Shown: positions 8,558 through 20,345, counted from the first letter of the stretch. The stretch is 39,056 bases of DNA from Ferruginibacter sp. (GCF_014377975.1 NZ_JACMOO010000126.1:1-39056); one strand, 5' to 3'. Notes: a model not told the origin generated them from the letters alone. Translations and numbers: made by a program.

Positions 8558-8815
8558 TTAAATTAATAAAACGGAGACAACGGATGCTATCAAAACATGA
8601 GTAATATCACGCCAATACTGCTTCCAGTCTTTATTTCTTCCTTCGTGTAATCCGATAAAATTAGTGTAATCAAACAGGTAATTCCGCTACTTCTTTTTCC
8701 ACATGCTTTTTTGATAAAATACTTGTATCATTTCCTGTCCTTTTTTTAAATAAGTGAGTGACACAACAATGTTACCAATAGCTTCCTGATCCGGACAAAT
8801 AAAATACCTGTCCTG
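8558..8815 (-). pseudogene. Broken reading frame of unknown family
   Basis: On the minus strand one frame runs 85 codons to TAA at 8560-8558 with protein-like composition and a single internal TAG at codon 43. Pieces read YFICPDQEAIGNIVVSLTYL and, after the stop, FIGLHEGRNKDWKQYWRDI, ending in a hydrophobic helix. A further TAG lies just upstream. It looks like the 3' part of an inactivated gene. I do not recognise the family. It sits between the solute-binding-protein gene and the AraC-like remnant, in the same orientation. Confidence 0.4.
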
Positions 8816-8849
8816 CTAAAAAAAACCGGATAAAAGTCATTCAGTAACC

Positions 8850-9010
8850 TTAATTTTTTTCATGATAAATCTTAATAAATTCGCGTGGAGCTTTGCCGGT
8901 TGTCTTTTTATGCTGAAAAAAAACTGATAAAATTCAGGACTTAGATTTTTCCGATTGATAAAAGTAACAGCAATCTGAATTCTTATTAAGCAGCAATAAG
9001 ATAAATTTGC
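8850..9010 (-). pseudogene. Remnant of an AraC-family regulator (C-terminal HTH tail)
   Basis: The minus strand ends with HKKTTGKAPREFIKIYHEKN and a TAA at 8852-8850. This matches the end of the second helix-turn-helix of AraC/XylS regulators (F-K-x-x-T-G-x-x-P-x-E-F). The preceding segment, RKNLSPEFYQFFF, also fits the recognition-helix region, but lies in another frame, with the shift in the run of eight A's at about 8916-8923. The rest of the protein (about 250 residues expected) is not intact upstream, where the IS66 relic begins within about 200 bp. It is therefore a 3' fragment of a lost regulator gene. Confidence 0.6.
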
Positions 9011-9183
9011 ATGTAGGGTTAGTCGAAAAATCGATTAAAGACACGGCATAAAAAATACTTTTTGTTTCGGATTTATCCAACTCCAGAAGATCTAATTGGC
9101 AAACAGGTATCTTTTAAATATTTTATTATTTTACAACCATTTGGGTCTGTCCAACAACCATAAAATACGGTACTGTATTATAT

Positions 9184-9385
9184 TTACGGGGCCAGGCCAT
9201 CGCTTTCCCAGGTAAGCAGTTTAATTTGCCCAGCGCTTGCGGTTTACAAAAATATATACTCCGCCCTGTAAAATATTGCCCTGCATGTGTTGTTGAACAA
9301 TGCCACAGAATGCGTGAAAACCTTTGCGCATATCGGCAGCACCATTGTACCAATAAGATGCAGTAGCTGAATTAAGGTGCAGCAT
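9184..9385 (-). pseudogene. tnpB: IS66-family TnpB (Orf2) remnant, frameshifted
   Basis: Starting at ATG 9385-9383, the frame reads YWYNGAADMRKGFHAFCGIV, then GGVYIFVNRKRW, the hallmark region of the IS66 Orf2 protein (A-D-M-R-K-x-F-D-x-L, then G-x-V-x-I-F-x-N). A frameshift after NRKRW moves to a frame encoding QIKLLTWESDGLAP and a stop at 9186-9184; I-K-L-L-x-W-x-x-D-G is the next conserved IS66 Orf2 motif. The family protein is about 115 residues; this frame is shorter and its C-terminus is missing or scrambled. It follows the tnpA remnant by one base, as in IS66 operons. No tnpC transposase follows. Confidence 0.8.
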
Positions 9386-9386
9386 C

Positions 9387-9680
9387 TCAGGATAATAATT
9401 GCTTTACAAAACAAACCGCCTGATCTGTAAATGGAAACTGTATCTGTATACCCTTGACGCCGGTCATTGTTATTTGCTGATTGGTTTTCGGATGATGAAT
9501 ATGCAGTGGTAAAAAGGAACCGGAAGTATCTTTATCAGACCTGTAAACGTCATACCGGTAATGAAAAACATGTTAGGCGACAGCATTGGCCTGGCAGAAA
9601 GCCTTTTGGCTCAAACCACTTTGCTGCCATTGATGGGTCATTTGTAATTTTTGGAAACGGTGCTTCTTTTTGTCTTGCAT
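9387..9680 (-). pseudogene. tnpA: IS66-family TnpA (Orf1) remnant with one internal stop
   Basis: From ATG 9680-9678 a single frame of 98 codons runs to TGA 9389-9387, broken only by TAA at codon 36 (9575-9573). The N-terminus, with HQWQQSGLSQKAFCQANAVA, is the helix-turn-helix region of the IS66 Orf1 protein. After the stop come HVFHYRYDVYRSDKD and a C-terminal strand pair (GIQIQFPFTDQAVCFVKQLL) similar to the end of that protein. The order tnpA then tnpB on the same strand matches IS66 organisation. Only one substitution separates this frame from an open one, so the loss of tnpA is mild compared with that of tnpB and tnpC. Confidence 0.75.
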
Positions 9681-9859
9681 AAATTTAGCTTTTTGCTATA
9701 CTCTGCCTTATTAATTTAAAATACAAGATGGCCGCCGTGGGGGGCTTTCGTTAAACAGTTATTTATGAATAAAATTATTTGATTCTATTAGCCTATTTTA
9801 CTGTGTTTACAAACCGTGATTTTATAAATCAATTATTATTCAAATTTATTTATCCTGAA

Positions 9860-10765
9860 ATGTTGAGACATATTTCTTTCTTCAAACACTGCTTTATCTT
9901 ATTTTTTTTACCTCTTTGCACCGTTGCGCAAAGTATTGAAAACAATAATTTTCTTAAACAAAGTAAAACCATGGAGGAATCATGGGAGTTAGGAAGAGAG
10001 AACGACAAAGGCCTGTTTTTAGTTACCTCCTACAAGCCGGTTTATTTTACTGCGGGCAGGTGGTCCAGCAACCCAAATACAAAACCCACCAGTGAAAATC
10101 CATTTTATAGGCTGCCTTTTAAAGTAAATTACAATAAATACGAAGCAAAATTTCAATTTAGTTTTAAAACCTAAATTGCCCGGAGAATTTTTTGGGGGTA
10201 TGGTGATATTTGGGTTGCCTACTCGCAAAAATCTCATTGGCAGGTTTACAACGAAAAATTATCTAGACCATTTCGTGAGTTAAATTACGAGCCGGAAGTG
10301 TTACTAAATTTTCCTGTAAAATTTTCACTGCTTGGTTTTGAAGCAAAGATGATTGGAGTTGCTTTTAATCATCAGTCCAACGGCCGCTCATTACCTCTTT
10401 CACGTAGCTGGAACCGCATTATATTGCAGGCAGGTTTTCAAAGAAAAAACTGGCAGGTTTTGTTACGCCCCTGGTTACGGTTAAAAGATGCGGTAGATGA
10501 AAACCCGGCTATTACTGACTATACCGGCCGTGGAGAAGCAGTTGTTATATATGATAAAGGGAGGCACCAGTTATCTTCTGTAATGGCACATTCATTAAAA
10601 ATTAAAGATGGAGGAAGGGGAAGTGTTCAGTTAAACTGGGTATTTCCGGTAATCAATAATTTGAGAGGGCATTTGCAATTATTCGACGGTTATGGCGAAA
10701 CGCTGCAGGATTATAATCACCGGCAAAGTACAATTGGTGTAAGAATCTCCTTGGTTGATTGGTGA
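9860..10765 (+). pseudogene. pldA: Outer-membrane phospholipase A gene with one in-frame nonsense codon
   Basis: One frame of 302 codons, with a signal peptide (MLRHISFFKHCFILFFLPLC, ending VAQ), is interrupted only by TAA at 10172-10174 (codon 105). On both sides it matches OMPLA, the integral outer-membrane A1/A2 phospholipase: SYKPVYF, NKYEAKFQFSF, then SHWQVYNEKLSRPFRELNYEP, the active-site segment NHQSNGRSLPLSRSWNR (catalytic His and Ser at codons 171 and 173, Asn in SRSWN), and the end QLFDGYGETLQDYN. The lesion is a single-base change of a probable AAA lysine codon. Translation would give a 104-residue fragment without the active site. It is either a recent pseudogene or a sequencing error. 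The next large gene is also a phospholipid-degrading type. Confidence 0.85.
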
Positions 10766-10966
10766 TTTTTTAAAAGAATTCAGACAAAGAATTTAAATCT
10801 GATAAAGCCACATGGGAGGCATGAATACAAGTCTTTATAACAACCGGCTTATTTACTATTTCTTACCGTAGATTTTCCCGGGGCACGATTAATATCCCTG
10901 GCATCTAAGTTGAAACAGATATCTTTAAAAAATAAAAACCTTTATTTAAATTATTAAAATAACAAT

Positions 10967-11279
10967 ATGAGCAAGCATATATTTAAATGCTTATTAACAG
11001 CATCACTATTTTAATGATTTCAACAGCTATTTCGGCACAAAGAAATTATGTAAAAGTTCAGCCAAGGCATGCTGTTACAGTAAACCAGACACCTTCTCCA
11101 GGTCAAAACTATGTGTATGTAACTAATAACTGGAAATGGTCAGCCAGTGGTTATATATGGTCTGGAGGATACTGGGTAAGTCCGCCGTATTATGGTGCAA
11201 GATGGATACCTGGCAGATGGATAAAAATTCCCGTTTCGGCTGGTACTGGATAAATGGATACTGGAGCAGGCGTCGCTAA
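10967..11279 (+). pseudogene. YXWGXW-repeat exported protein, two frameshifts
   Basis: The start at 10967 gives a signal peptide MSKHIFKCLLTASLF that runs into a stop unless one T is restored at the TTTT run near 11012; the other frame then continues LMISTAISAQRNYVKVQP. The body has W-rich repeats (YIWSGGYWVSPPYYGARW, then IPGRW) typical of small YXWGXW proteins of the periplasm or cell surface. Near 11222-11226, at an AAAAA run, a second shift is needed to reach FGWYWINGYWSRRR and the TAA at 11277-11279. Without correction an 88-residue internal frame (10987-11253) is open. Both lesions lie at homopolymers, so sequence error is a real alternative to decay. Function of the family is unknown. 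Confidence 0.6.
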
Positions 11280-11384
11280 TAATCTGGTATAATTCTTCAC
11301 AAATGAAATAATTTAATATCTGTTGCAGGTGTTTACGCTCACCACATTTAAAAGTTTGGATTAAAGCATTAAAAAATTATTATT

Positions 11385-11420
11385 AAAAGATAGTCTGCCA
11401 TAATGCAGGTTATCTTTTTT
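11385..11420 (+). terminator. Rho-independent terminator
   Basis: The arms aaaagatagtctgc (11385-11398) and gcaggttatctttt (11405-11418) form a 14-bp stem with two G-U pairs and a CATAAT loop, followed by T residues. It ends transcription from the pldA/YXWGXW side, just before the fusion gene. The T-run also supplies the first base of a TAnnTTTG box for the next gene. Confidence 0.7.
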
Positions 11421-11427
11421 AATTTTG
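11420..11427 (+). promoter_or_regulatory. Candidate -7 promoter box for the fusion gene
   Basis: TAATTTTG matches the Bacteroidota consensus TAnnTTTG exactly and ends 12 bp before the ATG at 11440. This would give a very short leader. No TTG lies 17-23 bp upstream, so the assignment is partial. Confidence 0.35.
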
Positions 11428-11439
11428 ATAAATTGATGT

Positions 11440-14400
11440 ATGAAATTATTACCCGCTTTTTTGTTGCTGTTTGTTAATTGTTTTTTTACGGTTGTGTTTG
11501 CGCAGCCAGTTGTGTACACGGTAGCCAATGCCCATTCGCACAATGATTATAACCAGCACAGTCCTTATTTTCAGGCCTACAACGAACAGTTTGGATCTAT
11601 GGAGGCAGATATACATTTAAGAAACGGAATCTTAATTGTAGGGCATGATTCCGATAAATTAATTGTAAAAAATACACTGCAGGCTTTGTATCTTGATCCG
11701 TTGGTAGTTAGTATTGCTGGCAATGGCGGGTATGTTTATAAAGACAGCAGCCGGAAACTGCAATTGCTGATTGACATTAAAACACAGCCAATTTCAACCC
11801 TGAATGCGTTGGTAGATTTATTGAAGCATTATCCGGCCATCATTCAAAATAAAACTATTAAGATAGTGATCACCGGCAACCGCCCGGATATAAATTTGTT
11901 TAAAAATTATCCATCTTATATCTGGTTTGACGGGGATGCTAATAAAACTTACAGCAAACAAGACTTAACTAAAATTGCGATGCTGAGTGAAGATTTTGAG
12001 GAGCACAGTCACTGGAATGGAGTGGGTGAATTACCAGATTCGGCCCGCATTGCTTTAACCGCAATGATCAGCAGGGCACACAGCTCACATACACCAATAC
12101 GTTTTTATGCTTGTCCGGATGTTGCTACAGCATGGAAAGTAATGGAACAACTGAAAGTAGATTTTATTAACACCGATCACATCGAAGCATTGGGCGATTT
12201 TCTGCGGAGGCACAATGATTCTTTGCGGCTGATGCCTTTTAACCGCATTCTGCATTCGGCGGGGGAAGTAATCCGATTTGGCAATCCAGATTTAGAAAAT
12301 CATGCACTGGATATAGCCTCTTTAAACAAAGACGGAAAGCTGGTGGTGGAAGACCGGTATGGCATCATGGCATTGGATGCTGTGAATAAAAAAATTATTG
12401 GCCGCTGGAGTTTTTCTGATATGCCGCAGTACAAAAATTATATTAGTACCTATTCCGGTATTTGTTCATTTATGTTGAAAGGAAAAGTATGGGTTTTGTG
12501 GGGTGCAACCAACAACGATGACGGGTCTTCCGCCATTATGATTGCTGAATGGGCAAATGGTTTCCAGCATATTTCTGCAGTATCATTGAAAAAAACAGCA
12601 TCCGCTTCCAGTGCCATCCCTAATCAGGTAATTGTATCAAAAGAAAAAAATGGTGCATATTTTTATGTTGCATTAAATGGTAATAATGAAGTGGTAAAAT
12701 TCAGGTGGAGCGATAAGAGCATTGTCTGGAAATCAGCCACCGGGGTAGCACCCTATGGCATTGCCATAGCCAATGGTAATTTATATATATCTAACTGGGC
12801 AGGCAGCACAGCCACCGATAGTTTGAAAGAAAGGGCAGGAGTGCCGTGGGGACTGGCTTACACCGATCCATGTACGGGTGCAACTGCCGGAGGAAGTGTA
12901 TCTGTTTTAAATGCGGCATCCGGTAAAAGTTTGCAGGATATTCATGTTGGCCTGCAACCAAATGCAATCATCGCATCCAGGGATGGCAGGTTTGTTTATA
13001 TAGCCAATTCTTCCAGCGATGCCATTGCTGTAATCAATACAAAAAAAAATACGGTGGCAAACTGGATTGATGTGGGATTACTGAAAGGTAAAAATAGTTT
13101 ACAGGGCAGCAGTCCCAATGCGCTGGTTTTAAATGAGGATAATACAATGCTGTATGTTGCCAATGGTTTTGACAATGCAATAGCAATTGTTAGCTTGGGG
13201 AAAAATGCGGCTGTTTCCGGCAAGGGCAGTAGTTATATTACAGGATATATACCAACAGAAGCTTACCCTGGTGGTTTGTTTTTGACAAATAAACAATTGG
13301 TAGTTACCAACCTGGAATCGGATGGAGCCAATGTAATTAACTCCGCAAAAAATGCCCGGCAAATTCATAACCAACTGGCTTCTGTAAGCATTATACCCTA
13401 TCCAAATAAAACTGTATTGTCTGCCTATACTCAGGAAGTGGCACAACTAAGCATGCTGAACAGAATCGAACAACTGCAGTTGCCACCCCGGGAAGGGCTG
13501 GCCCCTGTGCCAGTACCAGAGCGGCTGGGAGAACCATCTGTATTTAAGCATGTCATTTATATCATCAAGGAAAATAAAACCTACGACCAGGTTTTTGGCG
13601 ATTTACCGTTGGGCAGAAATGATGCTTCGCTTTGTATTTTTGGAGAAAAGGTTACACCCAATATGCATGCCCTTGCTAATAAATATGGCTGGCTGGATGA
13701 TTACTATGCCTCAGGTAAGTGTTCTGCAGAAGGACACCAATGGACGGATGCAGGCATGGTATCCGATTATGTGGAAAGGAATGTGCGGAGCTGGATAAGA
13801 AGCTATCCTCACCGCCAGGATGATGCCCTGGTATACAACAAAAATGGTTTTATCTGGAACCAGGCTTTGGATCATGGCAAGACGGTGCGTATTTATGGCG
13901 AAGCCTGCAAAACGCAGTACGATGAAAAAAGAAACTGGCTCAGTCTTTATACTGACTACAAAGCCGGTACCCAGCCAGACTGGTACAACGGTACAACCAT
14001 TGCTAGAATACGTCCCGTCATTCATCCCACTTACCCTGATTGTGATAACATTAATTTTACCGACCAGCAACGGGCAGATATTTTTATTCAGGACTGGAAA
14101 CAATATGAACTTACAGGAAATCTTCCCAACCTGATGATAGTATCACTGCCCAATGATCACAGTGCAGGCACATCACCTGGTTTTCCTACACCCAATGCCA
14201 TGGTAGCTGACAATGATCTGGCCGTTGGCCGGATTGTAGATATGATTACCAAAAGTAAATTCTGGGATTCAACAGTGGTATTTATTACGCAGGATGATTC
14301 ACAAAGCGGCTGGGATCATATCTCTGCCTACAGAACCATTGGTTTAACCATCAGCCCCTACAGCAGCGGAAGACTGGTAACTTCCAATTACAACCAAACC

Positions 14401-14709
14401 TCTATGCTAAGAACGATTGAGCAAATTTTAGGTGTGCCCCCCATGAATATGATGGATGGTACCGCACGCCTTATGACGGATTGTTTTTTGGGCATAAAAA
14501 ATACAACACCTTATAATTATTTGCCTAATAATGTTCCGTTGAACCAGATGAACAAAGACCTGAATGTCTTGCAGGGTAAGGCCAAAAAATATGCTTTACA
14601 ATCAAAAGAAGAAGTTTTTAAAGAAGTAGATGGGGGAGAAGATGATGCCATGAACCGTATCATTTGGTTTTATGCAAAGGGAGAGGAGAAATATCCAGGC
14701 GGAAAATAA
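11440..14709 (+). CDS. GDPD-like / beta-propeller / phosphoesterase fusion protein
   Basis: A 1089-residue exported protein (signal peptide about 1-22, ending VFAQ). Residues about 27-265 are a glycerophosphodiester phosphodiesterase/PLC-like TIM barrel: H32 and H34-N-D in ANAHSHNDY, E55-x-D57, and H69-D70 in ILIVGHD. Residues about 270-690 form a YncE-like beta-propeller with YVTN-type repeats (GRFVYIANSSSDAIAVI, NTMLYVANGFDNAIAIV). Residues about 700-1080 are the phosphoesterase family of phospholipase C and acid phosphatases (PF04185), starting HVIYIIKENKTYDQVFGD and including GHQWTDAGM, SLPNDHSAGT and ITQDDSQSGWDH. YncE-phosphatase proteins are known in Bacteroidota; the extra GDPD-like domain is unusual. 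The reading frame is continuous. It would act outside the cytoplasm, releasing alcohol and phosphate from glycerophosphodiesters. The broken pldA gene is 0.7 kb upstream. Confidence 0.85.
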   Translation: MKLLPAFLLLFVNCFFTVVFAQPVVYTVANAHSHNDYNQHSPYFQAYNEQFGSMEADIHLRNGILIVGHDSDKLIVKNTLQALYLDPLVVSIAGNGGYVYKDSSRKLQLLIDIKTQPISTLNALVDLLKHYPAIIQNKTIKIVITGNRPDINLFKNYPSYIWFDGDANKTYSKQDLTKIAMLSEDFEEHSHWNGVGELPDSARIALTAMISRAHSSHTPIRFYACPDVATAWKVMEQLKVDFINTDHIEALGDFLRRHNDSLRLMPFNRILHSAGEVIRFGNPDLENHALDIASLNKDGKLVVEDRYGIMALDAVNKKIIGRWSFSDMPQYKNYISTYSGICSFMLKGKVWVLWGATNNDDGSSAIMIAEWANGFQHISAVSLKKTASASSAIPNQVIVSKEKNGAYFYVALNGNNEVVKFRWSDKSIVWKSATGVAPYGIAIANGNLYISNWAGSTATDSLKERAGVPWGLAYTDPCTGATAGGSVSVLNAASGKSLQDIHVGLQPNAIIASRDGRFVYIANSSSDAIAVINTKKNTVANWIDVGLLKGKNSLQGSSPNALVLNEDNTMLYVANGFDNAIAIVSLGKNAAVSGKGSSYITGYIPTEAYPGGLFLTNKQLVVTNLESDGANVINSAKNARQIHNQLASVSIIPYPNKTVLSAYTQEVAQLSMLNRIEQLQLPPREGLAPVPVPERLGEPSVFKHVIYIIKENKTYDQVFGDLPLGRNDASLCIFGEKVTPNMHALANKYGWLDDYYASGKCSAEGHQWTDAGMVSDYVERNVRSWIRSYPHRQDDALVYNKNGFIWNQALDHGKTVRIYGEACKTQYDEKRNWLSLYTDYKAGTQPDWYNGTTIARIRPVIHPTYPDCDNINFTDQQRADIFIQDWKQYELTGNLPNLMIVSLPNDHSAGTSPGFPTPNAMVADNDLAVGRIVDMITKSKFWDSTVVFITQDDSQSGWDHISAYRTIGLTISPYSSGRLVTSNYNQTSMLRTIEQILGVPPMNMMDGTARLMTDCFLGIKNTTPYNYLPNNVPLNQMNKDLNVLQGKAKKYALQSKEEVFKEVDGGEDDAMNRIIWFYAKGEEKYPGGK

Positions 14710-17464
<2,755 letters not shown>

Positions 17465-17490
17465 TATTGTATCCGTAGTAATTAATAGTA

Positions 17491-17522
17491 AGAGGTGACC
17501 TGGCAACAGGTCACCTCTTTTA
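17491..17522 (+). terminator. Rho-independent terminator of katG
   Basis: Perfect 11-bp arms, agaggtgacct (17491-17501) and aggtcacctct (17508-17518), with loop GGCAAC and a following T-run. It begins 27 bp after the katG stop codon. Confidence 0.92.
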
Positions 17523-18048
17523 AAATGAAATAAAAAAATGAAGGTAGTAATGAACGGATCAAGCTTGTTTTCTAGTTTGAGCTTTAAGTTAAGAACCTGG
17601 TAATAACCTGGTAGATAATACTAACAGTAGAAATTCAAAAAGATTATGAACGGTTTAATTAAACCACCTAAGTAAATGGTGCATTTATCTGCTATATAAT
17701 TTATTTGGAATTTTTTTCAGAAAGCCCATTTGAAGCTTTTGGAAAATAGAATTTAAAAATTACTTATTGGGTAAAGCAGCTATTTCTAAAAAGAAGAAAT
17801 TATATTTTCTACATGGTGAATAGCGTATCAACTTTTAAGATTATTTATAAAAGCTTCAAAGAATGCACCGTAGTGGACCCAGTGTTTATGCGTTAATCAA
17901 CAGGAAGGTCCTGTTTGTTTTTTACCCAATATTTTGTCACAATCCCATCAAGAAAAATTATTGCCACTCATCGAGTTTTAAGAAAACATTACACCTTAAT
18001 CAATTGTTAACCCGGTAAATACAATCATTTTATCGTTAATTTTATACT
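17523..18048. other. Gene-free stretch between katG and the tail-specific protease
   Basis: About 525 bp of AT-rich DNA. No open frame of note, RNA gene or strong hairpin was seen, apart from a short direct repeat (aacctggtaataacctggta, near 17598). The promoter of the next gene must be in the last part but no exact TAnnTTTG box is visible. Confidence 0.4.
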
Positions 18049-20292
18049 ATGCTTAAAATTCAGCAATTTATTATGAGTAAAAAATTTCTACCGGTTTTAC
18101 TGGTACTTACAGTTGGAAGCCTGTTCGTGGCTTTTCAAACACAGGGACGGGGAGGAGACAATCCAAAAACCAAGAACGAAAAAATTCTGCGCAATGTAGG
18201 ATTGTTACTTGAGCAAGGACATTACAGCCCCAAAAATATCAACGACAGTTTTTCCAAACAGGTTTTAAACCGGTTTGTAAAAGACCTGGATGCAGACAAG
18301 AGCATTTTTCTTCAAACTGATATTGACAGTTTTGCTAAATATAATAACAGGATTGATGATGAAATTCATGGTGCCAAACTTGAATCTTTTTATGCAATCA
18401 ATGATAGCTACACCCGTCGCTTAAATCAGGCATCCAAATATTTTGCCGACTTGCTTAGCAAGCCTTTTGATTATACAAAAGATGAAAATGTTTTACTGGA
18501 TGGCGATAAATTGAGTTATCCTAAAACAGAAGCAGATAAAAAAGAAGTATGGCGCAAGCGTTTAAAGTATATGGTGCTAAGTAAATATGCGGATATGCTG
18601 GATGACCGTGAAGCCAATAAAGATAAAAAGCAAACCGCTGTTGCCGCTGATAGTTTGGGTACTATTGGTAAAGCAGCTCCCGAAAAATTTGTTTATAAAG
18701 CAGATTCTACTTTGGAAAGAGAGGCAAGAGGGATGATAAAAAAACAAATTGACCGTTATTTTACCACATTAAAAACACACAATACCAACGATGAATTGTT
18801 CAGTGTTTTTGTAAATGCCATCACGGGCGAAATGGATCCGCACAGCAGTTATTTTGCCCCGGTTGACAGCCGTGGTTTTAACGAAATGATGAGTGGTAAA
18901 TTTTATGGTATTGGCGCCCAGTTAAAAGAAGACGAAAGTAAAATAAAAATCGCCAGCCTTATTACCGGTATGCCTGCCTGGAAATCGGGAGAAATTGGAG
19001 TGAACGACGAAGTTATAAAAATTGGACAGGGAAACGCAGAGCCAGTAGATGTTACAGGGTATGCGGTTACCGATGCGGTTAAATTAATACGTGGTTCTGA
19101 AGCGGGAACTGAAGTAAGATTAACTGTTCGCAAACCAGATGGAAGTATTAAAATAGTGAGTTTAAAAAGAGGAGAAATTAAGCTGGACGATACATTTGCA
19201 AAAAGCGCTATAATAAAAGGGGAGCATAAAATAGGATATATTTATTTGCCCGAATTTTATATGGATTTTGAAAAGCCCAATGGTGCAAAATGTTCTGAAG
19301 ATGTAGCGAAAGAAATAGTAAAATTGAAGGCAGAGAACGTAGAAGGTATTGTAATAGACCTTCGTGGAAATGGTGGCGGCTCTTTACCTGAAGTAGTAAA
19401 GATGGCAGGCTTATTTATTGAAGATGGACCTATTTGCCAGGTAAGGGGAAGAGATGAAAAACAACCATATTTATGGAAAGACAGGGATAAAAGTATTTTG
19501 TACAGCGGCCCGTTAACGGTAATGGTAGATGAAGGCAGTGCTTCCGCATCAGAAATTTTTGCTGCTGCTATACAGGATTATAAGCGGGGGATCATTATTG
19601 GAAGCTCCTCTACTTACGGAAAAGGTACTGTACAACGCACCATTCCCCTAAACCCGGAGGCAGAAAATCCTGCATTGGCAAAAACATCAGAAGATCTGGG
19701 CACTGTGAAATTAACCCTGCAAAAATTTTATCGTATCAATGGTGGCGCAACACAATTAAAAGGGGTTACTCCTGATGTGGTTATTCCTGACAGGTACGAA
19801 TTTTTTAAATCAAGGGAAAAAGACAATGATGCGGCTTTAAGCTGGGATGAAATTGGTAAGGCGGAGTATCACCCATGGGTAAGTACTTACAGCACTAACG
19901 CCGTTATCAATGCAGCCAACCAACAGGTTAACACCAGCCCTACGTTCAAAAACATGAAACAACAGGTTGAATGGATTGACAAAAAGAATGATAAAGAAGT
20001 GTCTTTAAATTTGGTGAAATATAAGGCAGACCTTCAGCAAATGAAAGTGGCTTACAAGCAACTGGATAGTTTGTATAAACTGCCTAAGGAATTGAATGTG
20101 CTTAACAGCCCCTCCGATACAATTGGCTTTGGTGCTGATAAAGATAAGCGGGAAAGAAACAAACAATTTTTAAACCGGATTAAAGGAGATGTTTACATTG
20201 ATGAAACCGTTAAGGTAATGAACAATATGATTAACCAAACCAATGTTGCATTGAATGCCGCCGGGGCTGCGGAATCTTCTAAAAAGAATTGA
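18049..20292 (+). CDS. prc: Tail-specific (C-terminal processing) protease, S41 family
   Basis: A 747-residue envelope protease of the Prc/Tsp type, which cuts proteins from their C-termini in the periplasm. An N-terminal signal segment (about 1-30) is followed by the Tsp N-terminal helical domain (about 35-240), a PDZ domain (about 280-375, GKFYGIGAQLKEDESKIKI) and the S41 protease core. The catalytic Ser/Lys dyad is S499 in EGSASASEIFAAAIQDYKRG and K525 in STYGKGTVQ. The C-terminal 150 residues are the helical DUF3340-like extension of this subfamily. The start at 18049 is used; a second ATG at codon 9 (MSKKFLPVLLVL) would give a more usual signal peptide and is equally possible. A bidirectional terminator follows. 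Confidence 0.94.
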   Translation: MLKIQQFIMSKKFLPVLLVLTVGSLFVAFQTQGRGGDNPKTKNEKILRNVGLLLEQGHYSPKNINDSFSKQVLNRFVKDLDADKSIFLQTDIDSFAKYNNRIDDEIHGAKLESFYAINDSYTRRLNQASKYFADLLSKPFDYTKDENVLLDGDKLSYPKTEADKKEVWRKRLKYMVLSKYADMLDDREANKDKKQTAVAADSLGTIGKAAPEKFVYKADSTLEREARGMIKKQIDRYFTTLKTHNTNDELFSVFVNAITGEMDPHSSYFAPVDSRGFNEMMSGKFYGIGAQLKEDESKIKIASLITGMPAWKSGEIGVNDEVIKIGQGNAEPVDVTGYAVTDAVKLIRGSEAGTEVRLTVRKPDGSIKIVSLKRGEIKLDDTFAKSAIIKGEHKIGYIYLPEFYMDFEKPNGAKCSEDVAKEIVKLKAENVEGIVIDLRGNGGGSLPEVVKMAGLFIEDGPICQVRGRDEKQPYLWKDRDKSILYSGPLTVMVDEGSASASEIFAAAIQDYKRGIIIGSSSTYGKGTVQRTIPLNPEAENPALAKTSEDLGTVKLTLQKFYRINGGATQLKGVTPDVVIPDRYEFFKSREKDNDAALSWDEIGKAEYHPWVSTYSTNAVINAANQQVNTSPTFKNMKQQVEWIDKKNDKEVSLNLVKYKADLQQMKVAYKQLDSLYKLPKELNVLNSPSDTIGFGADKDKRERNKQFLNRIKGDVYIDETVKVMNNMINQTNVALNAAGAAESSKKN

Positions 20293-20311
20293 TTAATAAA
20301 AAATAACACCC

Positions 20312-20345
20312 AAAAAAAGCCGCTTCAATTGAAGCGGCTTTTTTT
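20312..20345. terminator. Bidirectional terminator between convergent prc and dinB-like genes
   Basis: Arms aaaaaaagccgcttc (20312-20326) and gaagcggcttttttt (20331-20345) are exact complements around AATT. The A-run on one side and the T-run on the other let it work on both strands. It lies 20 bp after prc and about 95 bp after the end of the convergent DinB gene. Confidence 0.95.

Larger units (their letters stand above)
9126..9757 (-). mobile_element. Relic of an IS66-family insertion sequence
   Basis: The span covers the tnpA and tnpB remnants and a short GC-rich segment at 9728-9750 (gatggccgccgtggggggct) upstream of tnpA, which may be what is left of the element's terminal region. IS66 elements normally carry a third large gene, tnpC, after tnpB; here an AraC fragment follows instead, so about two thirds of the element has been deleted. 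The exact right boundary is a guess, and no target duplication was identified. Confidence 0.6.
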
